Of a stretch of DNA of 64,000 nt, positions 60,601-64,000 are shown one piece after another. A model generated the notes under the pieces. That model saw nothing but the letters and a program-made list of their open reading frames with translations, was not told the origin of the DNA and searched no databases. The first letter of the stretch is position 1; every line of letters begins with the position of its first letter. Position numbers and translations under genes: made by a program. The stretch comes from Enoplosus armatus (taxonomy: Eukaryota > Chordata > Actinopteri > Centrarchiformes > Enoplosidae), in the NCBI RefSeq assembly GCF_043641665.1, contig NC_092194.1, positions 1,240,001 through 1,304,000 of the forward strand, given 5' to 3'.

Positions 60601-62868
60601 TGGTGGAGAACATAGAGCTGGTGGTTGAGGAATACCGGCAGACCAGGGGACTGCTGGTAGGTGCTATGCAGAGAGCAGAAACCTGTCCCTGAATGTCCAA
60701 TGAATACAACTAACATGATATGATCATAGATATAGTGTTGCTACTTTCCCCTATGTCCGAAAGTTGTAGATAGTATGATAATAGTTGTAAGTGTAAGTGT
60801 GTTCTCTCCAGCCCATCCGTCTCTGTGTACTGGGTCCTCCTGCGGTTGGGAAGAGCACAGTGTCCAAACGGATTTGCGAACACTACAAACTCCATCACAT
60901 CACACTGAAGGAGGCCATCTCTGAAACCATCTCACAACTGGTGAGCTTCTCCTAAGGCACACAAACGCACATGAGCTAGCAAAACAGACATCCATTTCCA
61001 GCACATCTACGTCTTTTACAATTCCAATTTCCATCCCCATTTCTAGGAAGACGCTGCGAAGGACGCTGATCCAGATGCAGAGAATGAGGACTCTGCAGCA
61101 GAGGCCCAGGAGATGCTGAAGGCCCTGAAAGACAGCGTGGAGCAGGATGGAGGTATGTGCTGAGACAACCAGGCTTTACCTGCCCGGTGAAGTGTAGGAT
61201 CCAGTGTTTTCGGAGCTTGGTCCCTTCTATCAGAATCAGAATCAGAAATACTTTATTCTAGGGACTAAAGGTCAGGATATCCTGGACTCTGATGCTTTGA
61301 TTTTGACCATTCTTCTTTTAATCTGTCTTTAACAAGTCCCCTGACTTTATGGACGTGCAATACTAAATCATTGAAGGTCCCATATCAAACTGAACAACCT
61401 CCAAAAACTTGAAGAGTCGTCCTGAGCAGACCGCTCCAATAACTCAGACAGACTGAGTGGGTGGATGAGTCAGTCCCTGTACTTGGTGGGTGGTGCTGTG
61501 CCTGGAGCAGATGACCTGCTGGGGGGGGGGGGGGGGGCTGAGTGCGGTGACTGTATAGTTGTGACATCACAACCTTACGGAAGTCCCGACGGCTCGTTTA
61601 AAGGCACAGTGTCTCAATACTGGCTGTGTGCATTTCTCTGTGGACTGAGCGTTTTGATGCTTTCCCAGTATTTATGCAGCGCCGAGACCTGCTTTATAAT
61701 CCAACAAGACATGGACATCTCACTTTCTACAACATGGGGCCTTTAAGATTATTTTGCCACAACATAATGTCAACTCTTTTGTCCATTAGGTCTTTTGGAT
61801 GACCAGCTGTTGGTGAAGGTGGTGAAAGACAAGCTGATGTCTAACCCATGCAGAAACCAGGGTTTTGTTCTGGACGGCTTTCCCAAGACATATGAAGAAG
61901 CTAAAGAGCTCTTCTACAGTGAGAGACCGAATCACACACACTCAGTACAACAGGGATACATACATACATGCATACACATCCACATGTTTTCTTTTTTTTT
62001 TTTTTAGCTGAAGAGCTTGAATCAGAAGATGGGGCGTCCCAGATTTCTTTATACGGCAAGAAGATTATGCCAGGTCTGTGTAGTGCACTCATTACAATCC
62101 TGTTATTATCCATGAAGAGAGAGAGAGATTAAAGCATGCTCGTAGACCTTGTAGCACTCAGAACCACAAATATTTCACCTTTCAATAACCACAAAAATAT
62201 CCAGAGAGATTGAGAGATTGATAACCGGCCTTGAGCCTTTGAGTGTCCGGTGTTGCAGTATTTGTGATGGTTTCCTTGTGTGTGCCACAGAGCATGTGCT
62301 GTGCCTGGATGCGTCAGATGCTTTCCTGAAGGATCGGGTGATGAACCTGCCCGAGAGGCTGGTAAAGGCACACGACTACGAGCAGGAGCACTTTCTGCAG
62401 CGACTGGCCGGATACAGAAAGAACAGTTTGGAAGATGAAACTGTTGTCAACTACTTTGAAGAGCTGGACATCGCGCCTCTGTACCTTGGTAACACCATGG
62501 CTCATGTCTAATCCTGTGTGTGTGTGGGGGGGGGGGGTGTTCGCTGGTCGGGCTGTACGTTTAGCATTCATCAGTCTGCCGTGCTGACAGCTGATGTTTT
62601 CATCCTATTGTCAAACCTCGCTGTGTTCCTTTTGTCGTCCTCTGCAGAGATCACCGGCAGCAGCGAGCCTGACTGCCTGCTTCTGATGCGGAAGATCTTT
62701 GACACGGTGGGCCGGCCCAGGAACTACGGCCCCAGCAGCCGGGAGGTGGAGGAAGAGGAGAGGAGGGAGGCTGAGGAGAGGATGAGGAGAGAGGCCCAGG
62801 AGAAAGCTGAGGAGGAGAGGAGGGAGGCAGAGGAGGCCAGGCACAGGGCTGCACGCTGGGAGGAGTGG
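54629..62868 (+). CDS. Adenylate kinase 7 (3' end outside window)
   Basis: Cilia-associated nucleotide kinase (ATP + AMP = 2 ADP). Exons: 54629-54706, 54869-55036, 55123-55231, 57267-57361, 57689-57799, 57892-57975, 59003-59085, 59296-59386, 59712-59789, 60507-60656, 60812-60940, 61047-61152, 61790-61918, 62008-62073, 62291-62488, 62648-62868. All phases join, giving 632 codons so far. Residues 1 to about 340 are the N-terminal SDR/epimerase-like region (start [49 protein letters not shown]). The kinase domain has P-loop GPPAVGKST (residues 357-365) and the AMP-site LDGFPKT (about 455-461). Residues after about 570 form a Glu/Arg-rich coiled coil ending RWEEW. The Dpy-30 C-terminus known in AK7 (about 80-90 residues) was not found before 64000. 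Introns carry several transposons. Confidence 0.94.
54837..54864 (+). repeat. (TTC)n tract acting as ak7 exon 2 polypyrimidine tract
   Basis: Nine TTC units run directly into the GCAG acceptor of ak7 exon 2 (54869). Confidence 0.85.
55565..56855 (+). mobile_element. Harbinger-like transposon, non-autonomous, nested in a MITE
   Basis: Terminal inverted repeats: left TTGCACCAAC ... GCTAAGTCGGTC ... TTACGCCGGTTGCACCAACC, right (read inverted) TTGCACCAAC ... GCTAAGTCGGTC ... TTACGCCGTTTGCACCATC. The arms are about 100 bp, each with two copies of the TTGCACCA core. The interior carries a broken two-exon Myb-like frame (55761-56361) but no transposase. A Myb-like accessory gene suits the PIF/Harbinger superfamily; that assignment is inference. 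The exact ends and the target duplication were not resolved. Confidence 0.6.
55761..56361 (+). pseudogene. Broken Myb/SANT-like transposon gene
   Basis: Pieces in successive frames read [11 protein letters not shown], stop, [15 protein letters not shown], then [18 protein letters not shown], then the acidic [21 protein letters not shown] gtgtgt donor (about 56000) and a gatttcag acceptor (56190) lead to [20 protein letters not shown], then [20 protein letters not shown]. The order (helix block, VRKKWKDL, acidic linker, basic stretch, leucine-rich coiled coil) resembles Myb-like proteins of Harbinger elements and NAIF1. A stop and frameshifts show it is dead. Confidence 0.5.
59470..59605 (+). 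mobile_element. L2-like LINE 3' tail in ak7 intron 8
   Basis: GTGGGAACTGTTGGGTCTCT, GAGTCGGTCTAGACCTGCTC and GTGATTTGGCGCCATATAAA are the last ~135 bp of the L2-like family on the plus strand, with a short TTGAATTCATTTGAA tail. Confidence 0.85.
59850..60450. mobile_element. Inverted-repeat MITE-like element in ak7 intron 9
   Basis: The left end GCTAGCTTAGCATTAAGAG ... GCTAGCCTGGCTCTGTCCAA is mirrored by the right end AGACAGAGCCAGGCTATCTG ... TTTATGCTAAGCTAGGCTAA. The arms are about 60-80 bp and the total is about 600 bp. No coding frame is evident inside. The ATGCTAAGCTAAGC end motif recurs at about 8680 and 34250. Confidence 0.6.
61371..61746. mobile_element. piggyBac-like MITE, family C, in ak7 intron 12
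   Basis: The left end TTGAAGGTCCCATAT and the right end ACATGGGGCCTTTAA are inverted matches with TTAA-like outermost bases. The right 140 bp match 18303-18443. A G17 run (61521-61537) lies inside. Non-coding. Confidence 0.6.
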
Positions 62869-62875
62869 GTAGGTA

Positions 62876-63213
62876 CCATAGACTGTGTATAAAGTTGGCC
62901 GACGCGTCTCCACTTCCTCCCACTGTACAAAAATGAAGCCAAAATACCACGGATATGGCCAGTGGAGCCGGGTGTACGGGCGGGGTATCGAGGTCCCGCC
63001 CGTACACCGGCCTGACCCGATCGCGACACACAGTCTCAATCTCAGCTGTCAATCATGACGTCTCACCCCCCGTTTTTATAGCATCAAATAACTAATTAAA
63101 ACCAAACTTATCAGAAATATTAAACAATTAAATATTGTTAGTGACGAATGAACAAAATGAGTTATTTCAACCTGAAATTATAATTCAATAATATTGCCCA
63201 CTGTAGCTTTAAT
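62876..63213. mobile_element. Composite repeat after ak7 exon 16, with hairpin
   Basis: ACCATAGACTGTGTATAAAG followed by CGCGTCTCCACTTCCTCCCA and CTGTACAAAAATGAAGCCAA is a dispersed fish repeat I recognise. It contains a perfect 14-bp stem (62971-62984 with 62995-63008, 10-base loop). Sequence 63118-63213 is one arm of MITE family A, ending GCCCACTGTAGCTTTAA. Confidence 0.55.
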
Positions 63214-64000
63214 AATTAGATAAAGGATCAAGATCATAATATCGTACAGTAGCAGTAACAGTCGTTGCCAAATGTAATAAAAATGTATTTTATGAGTTGA
63301 ATGAAAACCACAGATCGCATTTGCACAACGCCTTTTCCTCAGTATATCTGGCCCCCCCGGTCAACTTAGTCAGTTAAATCTGCAGAAGAAGAGAGCAGGG
63401 CGTCAGTATCCAAGCTCAAACATCAGGTCAGTTGTCAAAAGGCTGATGAACAAACAGACACAGTCAGGTACTTGATGGAGGAGAAAATTGGAGATACTGG
63501 GACTCATGCAGAGGTTATGATGTTCCACAAAATGACACATTAATACTGCACTCACACCTCTCTTGTTGTGGTCCCACTGTAACAGAGTTAACTGATAATT
63601 ATGGTTTAGTACAACATGGGTCTCGTTTTTTTTTTGTAGTTTTGCCCATCACTTCTATCAGTTGATGATACGATTGCACTCTGCAAAAGTGAAAGCAAGA
63701 TAAGATAAGATAAGATAATCCTTTATGAATCCCTCAGCGGGGAAATTTGCAAGGAAAGAAAACATGAGCAGTCAGGCAATCAGACTGGTTTTAAATAAAC
63801 TTATTCATAAACGGTACAATTATCACCCTAACTGTCCATTTTAAGCATCCATCACAGATTGCGGACCAACTTGCCTTCAACTTTGACCTTCTGTACTCAC
63901 TGTAGATGCATGCAAAGAGGTGCTTTTCCTTATTTTCTGTCATATAAATAGTGTTACAATGTTGGACATTCCTATTAAACCTTACCAAAGTTGCCAAATA
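63214..64000. other. ak7 intron 16 (to window end), no exon recognised
   Basis: Searched by eye for the Dpy-30-like end of AK7 (YLMTYVMPTL-like sequence) and not found. The end of the gene should lie beyond 64000. Confidence 0.6.
63696..63800 (-). mobile_element. LINE 3' tail fragment
   Basis: (AAGAT)n followed by AATCCTTTATGAATCCCTCA and GCGGGGAAATTTGCA is the familiar 3' end of a fish LINE family, on the minus strand. Confidence 0.6.

Noticed and set aside
62611..63052. Antisense proline- and serine-rich frames over ak7 exon 16
   Set aside because: Shadow of the Glu/Arg-rich coiled-coil coding sequence on the other strand.

Overview
The window is vertebrate nuclear DNA, and the protein sequences point to a teleost fish. 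Evidence: split genes with GT-AG introns and no operons; a 17-exon galactocerebrosidase; a multi-exon adenylate kinase 7; two immune-type GIMAP GTPases; and many fish-type repeats (L2-like LINE with a TTGAA-type tail, other LINE fragments, short inverted-repeat elements, Tc1-like ends). All four recognised genes lie on the + strand in the right half.

Layout. 1-34.9 kb holds no gene I can support. It contains a nearly complete but damaged L2-like LINE (10.1-13.9 kb, minus), LINE fragments, MITE-like copies, a CpG/CCAAT/E-box promoter-like patch (18.7-18.96 kb), a diverged tandem repeat near 29 kb, and one orphan exon-like reading frame on the minus strand (30.33-30.60 kb). 35.1-40.1 kb holds two tandem GIMAP-family GTPase genes. 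43.2-53.9 kb holds galc, with promoter E-boxes close to the lysosomal CLEAR motif. 54.6-62.9 kb holds ak7, with an X-box-like RFX site just upstream. Its last (Dpy-30) part lies beyond the window. The galc stop and the ak7 start are about 1 kb apart, head to tail.

Most interesting observation. galc has two complete, homologous versions of exon 7 (45592-45719 and 46734-46864). Both are open, flanked by AG and GT, and in the same phase. Including both or neither shifts the frame, so only mutually exclusive use gives a full-length enzyme. One version matches the mammalian GALC segment; the other replaces part of the catalytic barrel with a different sequence. This could give two GALC isoforms with altered active-site surroundings.

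Other points: a GC-AG intron in galc; TG repeats next to 3' splice sites in both galc and ak7; two GIMAP paralogues with different C-terminal membrane-targeting signals; a transposon with a broken Myb-like gene nested inside a MITE within an ak7 intron; a LINE whose reverse transcriptase has lost its YxDD segment in frame; and many long G or C homopolymers. Exon boundaries were set by eye from splice consensus, reading phase and remembered family sequence; no alignment or database search was run.
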